From: Arthrobotrys musiformis
Lineage: Eukaryota > Ascomycota > Orbiliomycetes > Orbiliales > Orbiliaceae
Length of the DNA: 64,000 bases
Assembly: GCA_036971715.1 (NCBI GenBank)
Contig: JAVHJL010000005.1
Coordinates: 62,001 to 126,000 of the forward strand
Direction of reading: 5' to 3'
Shown here in pieces: positions 34,100-46,444 of the stretch. The notes beneath the pieces are model-generated. The model ran no database searches. It saw nothing but the letters and a program-made list of their open reading frames with translations, and was not told the origin of the DNA. Each line of letters opens with the position of its first letter. Positions within the stretch are counted from its first letter, which is position 1. A program made the position numbers and the translations under genes.

Positions 34100-37000
34100 C
34101 CTTCACAGATGTTGTTGTTGTTATTAGTACCACAACTGTTGGTTTTGGAGTCCCGAACGAACCATAAAGTTGCGATACTAGGCTGCCTGTCATCCCCACG
34201 CACGCCACGATTTCTATCTGTTTTCGAGTGGGCCATTGCTCCGTTTCAGCCATTAACCTTGATCCCTCACTAGCCCGACCAGCTAACGTTTGTAGCGCTG
34301 TCTTGGATCACATTTGTTTGGATTTTCGATTCAAACATTGCAACGACAGGTTGAAGGAAGCTTTTGAATGTTCGAAGTTTACATCCACATCAGTCCCACA
34401 GACTCGCAGAAACGGGATCACCCTGGTATCTGGAATTCTTTCAGCTGCAACTAAGGCGAAACTGTCAAGATCAACTTGTCGTTTTTTTTCAACGGCTTCC
34501 TATTTTCGGTATACAAACTTGTAACGGGGTACTAGGAAGGCAATTCCCGCATCGGGTCGGCCGCGGAGTGTTCGGATTTCAATAACGGCAAACGTATATC
34601 AGCCCGCCGGTTCGCCTGCTTCGCCAAAAAGGAAAAGAAAGAGTGGCTATATCAGACGACTTTTTTGTTATCACCAGCCCAACCGACGATTCAATACTCG
34701 ATTTGCGTCCGAACTCCACTTCTCCCGCCACTGACGACAGGTTTTTGAGGACACTGTGTGACTTAATAATAATAATACTATATTCGTTGGGTAAGTACCA
34801 AACAAGGTATTTCCTAGTGTTTTGTTATCATTTTGGCACTGTTCCAAAGACAAGTACCGATACTTGCCTTGTCGATATCGATATACATGATATTGGTATC
34901 TTCAGTTAATTGCCCCGAGATGGTGCGGACGCCTCGGGTCCGCAGAGCAAGCGCTGCCTATATATATCTGCTGGTCACTTTCACGAGTTTCAATTCCTGC
35001 GGCCTGGTCGATATCGAGGCACCAAGGCTATAGTACCCCGCATGTATACGTTTGAATTTACATGAAAAACCCGAACTTCTCGAAGGAAAGGGCTCGCGAA
35101 ACAGATGCAAAGGGAAATACGACCTTTCGAACAACATTTGCAACAGTTGTTTGTGTTCTGGCCTGTAGGCGAGGGTTATTATCAATATTGTCTGGGTCCA
35201 CTGTTTGCTGTTGATGTTGTGCGATTCCAACCGCAAGGTACCATTACCTCAGTTGGGTTTCTTAATACAGGAACATATAGCAGATGGCTTCGAAGCTAGC
35301 GTCCTTTGTCATGCTTGCTTTGAGGCTATTGACAACTTGCTTGGCCGAGCTAAGTTGACATCTGCCTGTCTTTGTCCGCATTGCATTAATATCATCATAC
35401 ATCCTAAAGTTCTTAACTTATTCCCCATCGATATCCCGGACAGCTCCACCCAGACATATTACATATCGCATATTAGTCCCCATATCTTTCTCTCTTTCCC
35501 ATGTTCACCTAAAGCAGGCAGATCTATAACCCATAGTTTCTCGGCCCTTCACTGCCAATTTCGTTCAGCCCTCGGTTCTCGAAAGTTATCCCTCCGTTGA
35601 TTTCTTTCCGGCGGCTCTTGTCGTTTTCTGTCACCGTTTAGGCCAATTCCTCGGGCTTGGTTGCTCTACCTGTGGTCCGTGCCCACATTCGCTGTGCAGG
35701 CACACGACGCCAGACAACAGCCAGGAATTCTCGGTCAGGGTAAAGGGAAAAAAAAGTTCCTGTGGTTTGAGGTTTCGTATGTCCATTCTCCACTCGAACT
35801 TAACTCTCCCCCCTCCTCGTCCTCCCTGCATTGCATTATTATTGCGCGCACACCAGCAGCAGAATCAGAAGCTGGTGCGCTGCGACAGGAAGCAATTAGT
35901 ACATATAGTCCGAATTGCCCCGAGTTCCGAATCCCCAAATCTTGACTTCAGCCTGATAAGAAATAAAAAAAAAGGTTCCTGCAATTGTGGGAGCCCACCA
36001 GATCCACATCCATATCCATATCCACCCACCGGGCCCATAACGTCTGTCTGTATGTATGTCTGTTAGACCCGGAACCTTTCATCCTGCTGCAAGCCCAAAA
36101 TTTCCCCGTTTCGCGGAGACGCCATGGTGAATCTGGAGTAGGCGAGTGTGCCGTGGCCGTTTTCACTCATCGTCTTGTCACGGGTGTTTTCCCCCAGGAC
36201 TTCCTGTCTCTTTTGGCCTGGTTAGTGGGTTTGCCTGTACCACGGTTGTTCTTGAGGATTCTTTTTTCCTTCTCTCTGCAGCCTTCGTCTCATTTCTTTT
36301 TTCCGTTAAAAGAAAAAAAAAATTAAAATTGCCTTATATAATTATTATACAAGGCCTTTTTGACTCCTGTGGGCGGCCACTCTCGAGGCTTTTTCTTTTT
36401 CTTTTTCTTTTCGTTCCCCGGATCTGATTGATTTAATTATCTTTTTGACAGGACGGACCGTATTAACATTTCGTCTTGTCGTCAGTGCAGTCTGCCATCC
36501 AGTCCGGTCAGCTACATGCAATACGTACCGTCCGAGTACCCCAGGATTTCAAATCGATAACATCGGTCCAGTCGAGTCGACCTCCTTCCTCCTTTCCGGC
36601 AGCGAAAGCACCTTCCATCGCACGGCCGGCTAGCTGCAGAACAGAACTGCAGAAATTGACTGCAGACCGACCAGGTTCCCCGATTAATATTCGCCTTCCG
36701 CATCTCAGCTTAGTATCCGGCTTCCTGAACGAGCAGTCGCTCCTTTCGCCTTAGTTTCCGGGCTTGGTGTTGAAACGCAGCCCAAAACAACAACCAACGA
36801 CCGCACGACCGCCTTTCCGTTCTCACCTTACTAAACCAGTATCTCCAGCCCTTCATCATCTGCGCTTCATTTCAAATTCACCACTTTCCGTTCAGCTGGA
36901 CGACAATATTCTCTCCCCTTTTGCCCGCCCCGGAGCCGTCCGCCTTTTCCCCGTGCCTGGCCGAGTTTTCTAGAATTCCATTGTACTCCGATAACGATAG

Positions 37001-37422
37001 CATCAAAATCCTGGACCGACTCATCCAGCAATTCATCGATTCATCAACCGATTCCTCAATCAGTCAGTCAGTCAGTCGGCTCATCAACACCATAGGCTAT
37101 CGCTTCTGCTGCAATATATCCTTGCCTTTTTTCGATCGTATCTTTCGGAAGACACAAATAGAAACAACAACTTCTGCTGTGGCTCTCGACATCGTTCTAT
37201 CCTTTCCCAATATAAAAATCTATTGATCCATAGATTCTACCGATCATACCGGACTATAGGGACGAAGAAAGATCATATCCTTCCTCCCTCTCCCCCCATT
37301 CCCCTTTTCTTTATACATTTATATAAAAGTTGCGAGAAATCGCAGACCAATACGCTTGCCGCGTTTAGGGCACTGTCAAAATTAAGCTATCCAAGATTCC
37401 GCTCTTCGGGTCATTCCTCGAA

Positions 37423-38783
37423 ATGTGCATGGGTGGAGATGCACACGAAGACTCAGCCGAAAGGCTGCGGTCAAAAGAAATCGAGCGTACGCTCCGGCAG
37501 GACGAAAAACGAATGGCGAGGGAGGTTAAACTACTGCTGCTAGGTTGGTTCCCACCATCATCACCCCAAGGATGCTGAAGCTTGCCACTAATACGTTTAT
37601 GCGGGTTTCAGGTGCCGGTGAAAGTGGAAAGTCTACAATTCTCAAACAAATGCAGCTGATATACGCCGCCGGGTTCCAGAAGGCCGATAGGGAGAGATAC
37701 CGTGGGATAATATTCACGAACATCACAGAATCTATGAAGCTTGTGCTGGAACAGATGGAGCACTTTGGCCTGGCATTCGAGAAGGCAGAGAACGAGGTAT
37801 GGATCTCTTGACATCGACAGAGACAGATGCATACTGATTTTTACTCTGCACTTCTAGCAACATGTCTCTTTAATCTTGAACCAGAAAGAGCTCAGCAGCG
37901 GCGAAAAGATGCCAAAGGACCACCTCGCACCTCTAAAGTCCTTGTGGAACGATGCAGGGGTACAACAAACGGTAGCCCGAGGGAACGAATTCGCCCTCCA
38001 CGACAACCTATCATAGTAAGTTCCCCTCATTGCTTTCGAGCAGAGCATAATGTCTGACCGATCTCTAGCTACTATGAGGAACTGGATAGAATCTTTGCTC
38101 CTGACTACATCCCCAACGACCAAGATATCTTGAGGTCGAGGCTAAAGACGACCGGAATCAACGAGACAGAATTCGACCTTGGCCAGCTAAGATACCGCAT
38201 GTTTGACGTTGGCGGGCAGAGATCTGAGCGAAAGAAGTGGATTCATTGCTTCGAGGGTGTTACCGCCCTGTTGTTCCTGGTTGCCATCAGTGGATACGAC
38301 CAGTGTCTCGTCGAGGACAAGGATGCCGTATGTACACCCAGCAACACGCCCGTTTCAGGCCCAACCACTAATGATAAAAATATATAGAATCAAATGCAAG
38401 AAGCCCTGATGCTGTTCGAATCGATCTGCAACTCGCATTGGTTCATCCGAACCTCGATCATTCTCTTCATGAACAAGATCGATCTCTTTCGCGAGAAGAT
38501 CAGTTCGTCGCCCGTGAAGAAGTACTTCCCAGATTACACCGGAGACCCAGATTCGTACAAGCAAGCTTCGGAGTTCTTCCACGACAACTTCAAGAGGCTC
38601 AACAGAAACCCTTCAAAGGATATCTACGTGCACTACACCAACGCCACTGACACAGATCTCCTCAAGATTACCATGTCCAGTGTTCAAGATAGTAAGTTTC
38701 CATCGTATCAGAGTATCATTCCGCACAGGCTAACGCAGATTACAGTCATCCTCCAAAAGAATCTCCACCAACTAATCCTATAA
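37423..38783 (+). CDS. gna-2: Heterotrimeric G protein alpha subunit, fungal group II (GNA-2-like)
   Basis: GTPase that couples membrane receptors to cAMP and MAP-kinase signalling. Exons are 37423-37543, 37612-37796, 37858-38015, 38069-38327, 38388-38691 and 38746-38783, giving 354 aa. All nucleotide-binding boxes are present: GAGESGKST (41-49), RLKTTG with R179 (switch I), DVGGQRSE with Q205 (switch II), NKID (270-273) and TNATDT near the end. The start MCMGG lacks the Gly2 needed for N-myristoylation but keeps Cys2 for palmitoylation, as in group II subunits. The end, QLIL, also fits group II and lacks the CAAX-like Cys of pertussis-sensitive group I. The last exon is only 38 bp. All six splices restore conserved sequence. 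The long C/T-rich leader suggests a TATA-less promoter. Confidence 0.92.
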
Positions 38784-39863
38784 ACGCTCGAACCCGTTCG
38801 AATCATCCTTTAAGACCATATAATGAATAGTAGCGGGACCGGTCGCCGAATGTATATATGTATATGTGTTTACCCCGCGAAACGACCAGCAATCCCGACC
38901 TACTCGGGCGGCCATGCGGCCCCCAGCTGTTCGTCTATACTCACCACGGCCTCCTCATTCAGAACTGCTTTTAATTACTGTTTATCTCCCCCTTCTCTCT
39001 TATCATAGGGAATTTTCTATAGCATGGTGTTCTGGGCTTGTCTGTTATCTCGCTTTTCTGTTTTTTCTTTTCTTGCAGTATCCGAAATCATAGCCACAAA
39101 ATCGGGGGGTTCCGTCTGGTGTTCTCATTTCCGTTTTTCCCTCCCCCATGTTAGTTTTTATCTTTTTGTTCGCACGGCGCTGAATCCAAAGCGTTCTCAC
39201 AAAGATGCCCTGTTATGACACACACGGACACAACCTCAATTTCTTTTAATTCCCTTTTTTTCCCTTTTCCATCTTCGTTTTCCTTACAAGCGAACGCAAC
39301 ATTCTGCATATTTTAACACGGCAGATGCCTCTCACTCACTCTCCAAACTCCTACTGTTGATACTTCTAACGGCTGCATTATAATTAAAAGATACTGCTCT
39401 TTTTCATTATCTATCTCTTTTTTCGGGTGGTTAAAATGCATTGCACTGGCCGTGGACTGTCTTTACCGTACTTTGTTTTACTTACTGTGCTCGTCTCGTT
39501 GTTTTTGATCGTTCTATACAAGCCAGCGGGATTATATCGAATACTCATGGAGATGGATGGAATGGGGGATTTTGTGTCTACAGCGCCTGTTTATAGGCAC
39601 TTCTTTACATAGCTTAGGCTAGTCGTAGTCGTAGTCGTAGTCGTAGTCATAGCCATCAATTATTATTTTTACACACCGCCTTCCACCTTCACCTGTCGTA
39701 AATTCTCCCGAAGTTGTTGCATTTTCACCCGCCGTTTTGGTTGCATTGCGTTCCGCTTATCTCCGCGTCACACACCCCACAATCCGCCATCCCGCAAATT
39801 TTCAAAGCTTCGCCAAAAAACCCAACAACCACACCTCATCACCCCCCGCTTCACCGACAAACA
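38784..39863. other. Intergenic region between the G-alpha gene and phb1
   Basis: 3' flank of the G-alpha gene with T-rich tracts, then an (AGTCGT)5 repeat at 39621-39650, then the CA-rich leader of phb1. A 61-codon ORF at 39427 is hydrophobic but has no coding support. Confidence 0.45.
39621..39650. repeat. (AGTCGT)5 hexanucleotide repeat
   Basis: Five units, the last with one change, about 215 bp before the phb1 ATG. Confidence 0.85.
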
Positions 39864-40818
39864 ATGGCAACAGCACTAAACGCAATCTACCGCCTCGCGG
39901 TCCCCGCCGCCGTGGGTGTCGGTCTCCTCCAGGCCTCGCTTTACGACGTCAAGGGCGGTTCTCGCGCCGTGATCTTCGACCGTCTCAGTGGTGTCAAAGA
40001 GACCGTCGTGAACGAGGGAACCCACTTCTTGATCCCATGGCTTCAGAAGGCGATTGTATACGATGTCAGGACGAAGCCGAGGAACATTAGCACCACCACC
40101 GGTAGTAAGGATTTGCAGATGGTCAGCTTGACGCTCAGGGTTTTGCACAGACCCGAGGTTTCCAAGTTGCCAAAGATCTACCAGGTACTCCATACACCCG
40201 CTCCCTTCCCTCTTTGTGAAAGATATATAATACTGACGGTAATTACAGTCCCTAGGTCTAGACTACGACGAGCGTGTCCTCCCCTCGATCGGTAACGAAG
40301 TTCTAAAAGCCATCGTCGCCCGCTTCGATGCCGCCGAATTGATCACCCAGCGAGAACAAGTCTCCAACCTCATCCGCGCCGAACTTCTAAAACGTGCGAA
40401 TGAGTTCAACATCGCCTTGGAGGACGTTAGCATCACCCACATGACCTTCGGGAAGGAATTCACCAAGGCCGTTGAGCAGAAACAGATCGCGCAGCAGGAT
40501 GCCGAGAGGGCGAGGTTTATTGTCGAGAAGGCGGAGCAGGAGAGGCAGGGTACGTTCCCTTCCCTTCCGCCGTATTATAATCGAATGCAACTAATAGTGA
40601 TTTGAAAAACAGCATCCGTCATCCGCGCCGAGGGAGAAGCCGAATCAGCCGAAACCATCTCCAAAGCCATCGAAAAGAGCGGCGACGGCGTGATCCAGAT
40701 CCGAAAGATCGATGCCGCCAGAGAAATCGCACAAATGCTCGCCAACAACCCCAACGTTACCTACCTCCCCGGTGGCGACGCCGGAAAAGGCGGAAACTAC
40801 CTCCTCGGATTGCGGTGA
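39864..40818 (+). CDS. phb1: Prohibitin-1
   Basis: Subunit of the PHB1/PHB2 ring in the mitochondrial inner membrane, which stabilises new respiratory subunits and regulates m-AAA protease. Exons are 39864-40184, 40249-40549 and 40613-40818, giving 275 aa, the normal length. Residues 12-30 are the hydrophobic N-terminal anchor (LAVPAAVGVGLLQASLYDV). The SPFH/band-7 domain follows, with the motifs FDRLSGVKETV, EGTHFLIPW and NISTTTGSKDLQMVSL. A long C-terminal coiled coil (about 175-255) is rich in Glu, Ala, Gln and Arg. The end, with YLPGG and GNYLL, is typical of PHB1. Both introns are in phase and near 63 bp. It converges on the amine oxidase gene with about 450 bp between stops. Confidence 0.95.
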
Positions 40819-41270
40819 ATAAACTAATACCTACATTCTTCGAAAAATTGTAATATAAGATGGAGAAGCTTAGGGGTTTTTGCTTAATGATCACGGGTGG
40901 TATCTCCGCACTTAAACCGTTCTATGGAGGAACTTGGATCTACTATTAATGGAGGACTGCCGGGATGAAGCTTTTGAAAGCGGCTTTTTTGGAAGCTACT
41001 ATTATTGTACATAGACACTTACTTTTTATCCCAAAAGGAATTTTTCTACGATTGATTATCATATCAATTGATAATGGCTATGAATTCGTTCGAGTCGTAT
41101 ACCGCGCCTGAGCTAAGACAGAATAACCACATACGATAACAAGCACCATTCTTCGACCCTCAACAAGTTGAGGAGTCTGGCGACGAGACAATTCTTCGAC
41201 TAGCTCTGGTTTACGAAACGAGCACTACTACCCCTAGAAGACCACGAAATAATTTGGACTCCGATCTAGA

Positions 41271-42849
41271 CTATTCCATCCCAAACGAAGCAAGACATCT
41301 CTTCGCCGCCCCTTCGCCCGCCCAATAAGCCCCGCTGACACTAGCAAGCCCCAACAGCGGCGCCGTATGCTCTCCGCAGAACCACAACCTCCTCTCCCCG
41401 ACGCCCTCCCCGATAACCTTCACATCCTGAACACCATCCACCAATCCCACGGGGAAATTCGTATAACTCCCATTACCGGCGTATTCATCATTCAACCAAT
41501 TCGTAGAGACGTATTCCCTCGGAATACAATCCGGATCATCAGCTGAATAATTCGGCAATTTCGAGATATAAGGTTGGAAGAACGCCAAAATCTTCTGCCT
41601 AGCTTCCTCCGGAGAAGCAGAGAACTGGAGGATGGAGGTTATGTATTTTGAGGTCTCGCCGTGGGTGTAGAAGAGGAGGGTTGGTTGGTTGTACGGCGGG
41701 TGGATGTGGGCGAGGGAGATCGCGGCCGTGGTTTTACGGTTTGCGGTCGAGTCCGCGAGGAAGACGAAGTAGCTGGGGCCATCCATCCAGAAGGGTTTTG
41801 GGAAGGTTATGTACGTCTGCCACCGCCGTTAGCTGCTGTTGTATACCTCTTTGGGGGGGATAGGTACCTTCTCCAAAGATCCGTAGCCAAGATGCTTAAT
41901 CGACTGTCGAATCTTCTCCGGAATCGGTGGGACAAATCTAACCCTATCCTGCTTCAATGAACCCAACGGGATCGAGCAAAGCACCGCATCGGCAGTATAA
42001 ACCCCTCCATCCTTGGTATAAACCTTATGAACAACTGCCTCATCCTCCGTCTGCTCCGTCTCCACCATTTCAACAGGTTTATTCAACTCCAGACACCCAT
42101 CTTCCTTCAAAACCGTCTGCGCCATCAAATCCATCACAGGCCCATACGTCGACGACAGGAAAAGATTCTCCCCAGGAATCGGCTCCTCCATATGCAAATT
42201 CCTAAAATCCTGCTTCGAGATCTCGGTAGCCACTATGCTCCCCAACAGATCCGCGACTTGCAATTGATACCCTTTCCTCTCCTCGTCCCATCCTTCCTCC
42301 CCCTCGATTTTGGATTTGTAATATTCCATGAAACTGACGTTGGGCGCAATACTCTCCATGTTTTGCGCGGAGAATGTGATACCCTCGTCAAAGTAGTCCC
42401 ACATTTTGGTGACTACCTCCTCACCCAGCCGTTTGGGAAGGACGGTTCCATCCACAGCAAAGACGACAGTGTCGTCGAGTTCGTCAACGCTGTAGCTCGA
42501 ATTCGCCTTTTCAGCGATAGCAATGATGGGATTACCGACGTTCCCATGGATCCAGTTCGCCCCCCTGCCAACCCATCAATAACAAGATCAATCGAAGAAT
42601 ATAAAAAAAGGAAAAGGAAATAACCCACAAATCCAACGGAAGTCCAAGCTTCGAAGTCGTCGCAATCCGTCCACCGACCCGATCCCTCGCTTCGAGTACT
42701 TTAACCTCACAACCAGCTTGTATCAGGACCTCTGCGGCCCTAAGACCGCTCGTTCCAGCTCCGATGACCAGAACCTTCGGTTTCTTTAAATTTGACGGCT
42801 CGCCATCGTTTTCTGCGGATACCTCTGCAGCTGTGGCGGTAATAGTCAT
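41271..42849 (-). CDS. FAD-dependent amine oxidase (polyamine oxidase-like)
   Basis: Flavoprotein of the polyamine/monoamine oxidase family that oxidises a substrate amine and releases H2O2. Exons on the minus strand are 42849-42629, 42564-41868 and 41816-41271, giving 487 aa. The Rossmann motif is at residues 28-40 (VIGAGTSGLRAAE), followed by LEARDRVGGRI. The first splice restores GANWIHG, a hallmark of the family. The C-terminal FAD motif at 449-480 contains FCGEHT and GAYWAGE. Polyamine oxidase (FMS1-like) fits best by size and motifs; an LSD1-type histone demethylase is unlikely because no SWIRM or tower domain is present. No signal peptide and no clear peroxisomal SKL end. Substrate not determinable from sequence. 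Confidence 0.88.
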
Positions 42850-43781
42850 GCTGGCTAGATTATTTTCGTAACCGGTTTTGATTTTTAATTAAATAAAAAA
42901 AAAGAAGAAATTTGTTTATGGCTTGTTAGGGAGAGAAAAGAAGAAGAATAGGAAGGGCGATGATTAGAGGAATCCAGACTTCGAGAGGATGGATTTGGGT
43001 AGCGGTTTGCCTGTGGGAACTGTCATCTGTTTCTTTTCAATCCTTTCTTAGGATGAGATCGGTGTCTTATGATAATTGAAGGTTAATATTGAATATCGAG
43101 GAGAAAAGAGAAAGGAAATGGAGGTTGGTTGGTTGGTCGGTTAGAAAAGAGGAGGGGAGGAGGAGGGTGGTTAAATAGGGTGCAGTAGCAGCTAGCTAGC
43201 TTAGCTTATAATTAACCAGCTGAGCCTGCCAGAAAGCAAAGCAACCCGTCGGCGAGCGAGCGATAGCTGTAGAATCGAGTACGTAAACCGAGCGCAGCTG
43301 TGCAGCAATACGAATGGCATCCAACGGAACAGTATCGTTAAAGTTAGCGCCGGGGTTTATCAGCAATGCGTTATTTTGGTGTTTCCCTTGTGGTAGAATT
43401 CAGATTCGGTCCGGGCAAAAGGTAGGCAGGCAGCCTCAAGTCCAGTTAAGCTTAAGCATGCATACATGCAGATGGTATACTATAGTGACTTATGCATGGG
43501 AGAAACAGTTAATTTCGGGTTAACTCTCGCTCTTTGGATTGCAGGTTCGAGCTGCAGGTTCGAGCTACAGCGCTAAGCTGGGTTACTCGAGCTAGCTAGC
43601 TGCCGGCAGCTGATCCCAACGTTTTTTGCCACGGATGTGTCTGCACCGCTGCACACCCATGCAGGGACCCCGATAAGCTAAGATATAAATATGCCGACAC
43701 TATCATATATCCTTCGGGGAGGAAAGGAAAACGGATATAAAATAGAATAAAATAGATTGTAGATAGTAGGTAAGTAGGTAA
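42850..43781. other. Intergenic region upstream of the amine oxidase gene
   Basis: Promoter and leader of the amine oxidase gene (GA-rich on the plus strand to about 43170), then the 3' flank of bmt6. A 13-bp tandem duplication lies at 43541-43566. Confidence 0.45.
43541..43566. repeat. 13-bp tandem duplication
   Basis: GCAGGTTCGAGCT occurs twice in a row. Both copies contain GGTTCGA, the core of a tRNA B-box, but no tRNA is present around it. Confidence 0.7.
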
Positions 43782-45029
43782 TTACGACTCGTTCCGACGG
43801 TACACCCGAATCAGACACCGCATGTTCTCCAACTCCAGCGGATATCCGCTGCTATCCTTCAGTCCCTGTGGTACCCGCCACCATTTCGCGTCGTGGCTGG
43901 CGATCGTTTGCCATTGATCGCGGTTCGTCAGGGTCTTGTCGAGGAGGAAGCCCAGCTTGTACCCGCCCATACTATCACTATTTTTACTACCACCACCACC
44001 ACTACTAGTGGCGGTGTTGTTTTTGTTTTCCTTCAAAACGTCTAGGTCCTCGAACCCGCCCGCCGAGTCGACGACGACAAGCAGAGCACCGGGTTTTGTA
44101 AGGGCGTGCAAGGACATGAAGAACTTGGTTGTGGCGGTCGGGGACTGGGAATAAAGTTCTCCCGCGGTGAATAGGATCGTGACAATGTCAGCCGACGATA
44201 TCGAGGAGATAGTCGTATCCGAAAGCGGGGTGAGGACGTCCTGTTGGTGGCATTTGGCCGAAAACCCCGATTTCTCTAGAAAGACATTCGATTCCTTTTT
44301 TGTCGGATCTGTGAGGGTGGTGTAGAGGGAGTCGGTGATGGGAGCCCAGGTCGCAAAGTCCAGCAGCGTCAGATCCAGACCCCTTCTTCCCTCATCTTTC
44401 TCCTCTTGTTCCTGTGATCCTTCTTCTGTCGAGGTTATATCAGGGACCGGTGGGTTGAGGAAAGAGTATGCAGCAGCCATCCCAACTATCTCTGCCCCAG
44501 CTCCACCACCGATACAAGTTATACTGAGCCTCTTTTCCCCCTTACTACTGCTACTACTGCTACCATTAGGAGTAGTAGTACTATTGCTGTGCGCAGGAAT
44601 TGTTGGCGTAGTATAAAAAGCTCGTGTAACATCATCAGACCACCATCCGCCAGCTATCATCTCAAAGTAGGCCAGAGCTCTGGCGACACTCCACCTGACG
44701 ACATAGGCCTGCAGCTTCTCGGGGGAGTCGAAGGCGGCAACATAGTCTCTGAGGTAGAGACTGTGCTTGACAGACTGGATGATCTGGGGCAGGTCTGGGG
44801 TGTCGAAGAGATGTGAGAATGTGTGCTGGAAGGTGTTCAGGATGGTTTTGAACTGTGACAGGACCCGCGGGTCGATGGCAGCCTTTGGATTCTTAGCTTC
44901 ATTCCTATTGACATTAATATTTGATACTGTGGTAGTATTTTTCTTCCTGTCGGACTGTTTCCCCCTGGACGACGAAGAAGATGACTTTGAAGCCGCTGGC
45001 GGGGGTGGACCCCTCCTCGACTGTGGCAT
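43782..45029 (-). CDS. bmt6: 25S rRNA (uridine-N3)-methyltransferase, BMT6 family
   Basis: SAM-dependent methyltransferase that makes m3U in 25S rRNA (U2843 in yeast), acting in the nucleolus. Single exon, 415 aa. Residues 1-50 are basic and low-complexity, as in many nucleolar proteins. The family's N-terminal helical part follows, with the QSVKHSLYLRDYVAAF and YVVRWSVARALAY segments (85-121). SAM motif I is at about 169-181 (ITCIGGGAGAEIVG), and an acidic residue closes strand 2 in LTLLDFATWAP. Ser- and Thr-rich insertions at about 146-165 and 335-350 are unusual but lie in loops. The C-terminal part keeps a WWRVP and the RCLIRVYRR end. Divergent from the homeodomain gene, with 1.4 kb between the starts. 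Confidence 0.88.
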   Translation of the reverse strand: MPQSRRGPPPPAASKSSSSSSRGKQSDRKKNTTTVSNINVNRNEAKNPKAAIDPRVLSQFKTILNTFQHTFSHLFDTPDLPQIIQSVKHSLYLRDYVAAFDSPEKLQAYVVRWSVARALAYFEMIAGGWWSDDVTRAFYTTPTIPAHSNSTTTPNGSSSSSSKGEKRLSITCIGGGAGAEIVGMAAAYSFLNPPVPDITSTEEGSQEQEEKDEGRRGLDLTLLDFATWAPITDSLYTTLTDPTKKESNVFLEKSGFSAKCHQQDVLTPLSDTTISSISSADIVTILFTAGELYSQSPTATTKFFMSLHALTKPGALLVVVDSAGGFEDLDVLKENKNNTATSSGGGGSKNSDSMGGYKLGFLLDKTLTNRDQWQTIASHDAKWWRVPQGLKDSSGYPLELENMRCLIRVYRRNES

Positions 45030-45607
45030 ATTATATAATTATGTTATATTACTCCCCTACACATCAGCAATATAATATTACAAAAAAAAAAAGAATTTAA
45101 AGAGCACTTTGACTTCTGCATTTGGGTGTTAATTGAAAAATAAACGGGAAATTACCGCAAGTGGTTAGCTGGGAAGAGAAGAGATGTTTGTTTGGTTGTC
45201 AAACAAACAAGACGGCAATAAAGCACACGTCCACAAACTGCCCGATTGCTTCTAGATCCAGAACAGAATCAAATTGATTGATCCTGTGCCATCGCGTACT
45301 CGCACATGCAATTTGGCCCAATAGTTAGTGAGCAGTATAGCATATGCAGGAGATCACAGCCCGCTAAGCCCGTTTTCATGTTAATTGATTGTGTATATCT
45401 TGTATACATGTTTGCGATGCCTCAGGCCTGTATGTACGCGATGGATACGATAATATAAAACATTTAAACAGAGCATCTGACAGTATATACTTCTAATACA
45501 TACAATCCGCCCTCCAGGCCTCTGTTGATTATAATTATATGTATTTCTGTTTCATTTGGACTGGTTTGAAGCCGAATGGAGCAAGTGTAACGGTATAATC
45601 TCAATCG

Positions 45608-45633
45608 CGTCCTGCAGCAGCGTCCTGCAGCAG
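45608..45633. repeat. 13-bp tandem duplication
   Basis: CGTCCTGCAGCAG twice, followed by a partial third copy (CGTCC), in the bmt6/homeodomain divergent promoter. Confidence 0.7.
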
Positions 45634-45693
45634 CGTCCAGCCACCCCGGACGGACACTTCCAGACTAAAAGAGGCCCTTTTCCCCACTCCCAC

Positions 45694-45731
45694 CACTTCC
45701 ACTTCCACTCGCACTTGCACTTCCACTTCCA
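45694..45731. repeat. Imperfect CACTTC hexanucleotide tract
   Basis: Six or so CACTTC/CACTCG/CACTTG units in a row. Simple-sequence tract within the divergent promoter. Confidence 0.6.
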
Positions 45732-46444
45732 GCCTCTGATTCCAATTTATTGTAATTCGTATTCGAAAGAGAGAGAAAGAAAGAAAAAACACGTCCTCAG
45801 CCCGGATCATGGGAGGAGGCCACGGTCGGGTCGGGCCAATATAATATATATTATCATTTAGGTAAGTAATACCAGCCAGCCAGCCATGCCCGTGCATTGT
45901 GTGTAATTAAGTTGATGTGATTGATGCTATCAAAACAACTTTGTTAACCCTTTTCAAACATCAAATTGGATTCCACTCTCCTCCTCCTCCTGCCTCCTCC
46001 CTCCCTTTTCAATTTTCAATTTTCAATCTTCATATTTTGAATTCAATTTTCATATTTTCATATATCGTTCCATATATACATATATATCCCTCTTTTCAAT
46101 TTTGCATATGACGATGAGGCATATGATCACGGTATATTATCACATCCACTGACATCGCGATATCTATGGATCTTGGTGACTCCATCATATAGATCTATAT
46201 ATTTATAATTCAATATATATACACTCCGACAGATATAATTAACGATCCGACATATACACAGACAGTCCTTTCCTCTTGTCCTTGTTTTCGTCACGCTCCT
46301 TCAGTTTGATATATAAGCGATTCAATATCATTTTCAATAATACCGGACACTTACCCAACCACCAGACCACGACACCTCCAGATATATACGAGTAGAGAAG
46401 GAAGAAGAGAGGCAGTGAAGGAGAGAGAGAGATAGACCGAGAAC

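Larger units (their letters stand above)
29211..37422. other. Gene-poor stretch of 8.2 kb, ending in the leader of the G-alpha gene
   Basis: No well-supported gene. A minus-strand frame at 31553-32077 may be a relic. A 46-bp T-run lies at 34054-34099. From about 35.4 kb on, the plus strand is rich in C/T tracts, as expected for a long promoter and leader of the G-alpha gene at 37423. Confidence 0.4.
45030..46444. other. Divergent promoter region of bmt6 and the homeodomain gene
   Basis: No gene. Contains a 13-bp tandem duplication (45608-45633), a CACTTC-type hexanucleotide tract (about 45694-45731) and a TA-rich zone at 46060-46260. The last 200 bp are an ordinary leader. Confidence 0.5.

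Noticed and set aside
39427..39612. 61-codon hydrophobic frame between the G-alpha gene and phb1
   Set aside because: Short, in T-rich flanking DNA, no leader; hydrophobicity follows from T-rich codons.
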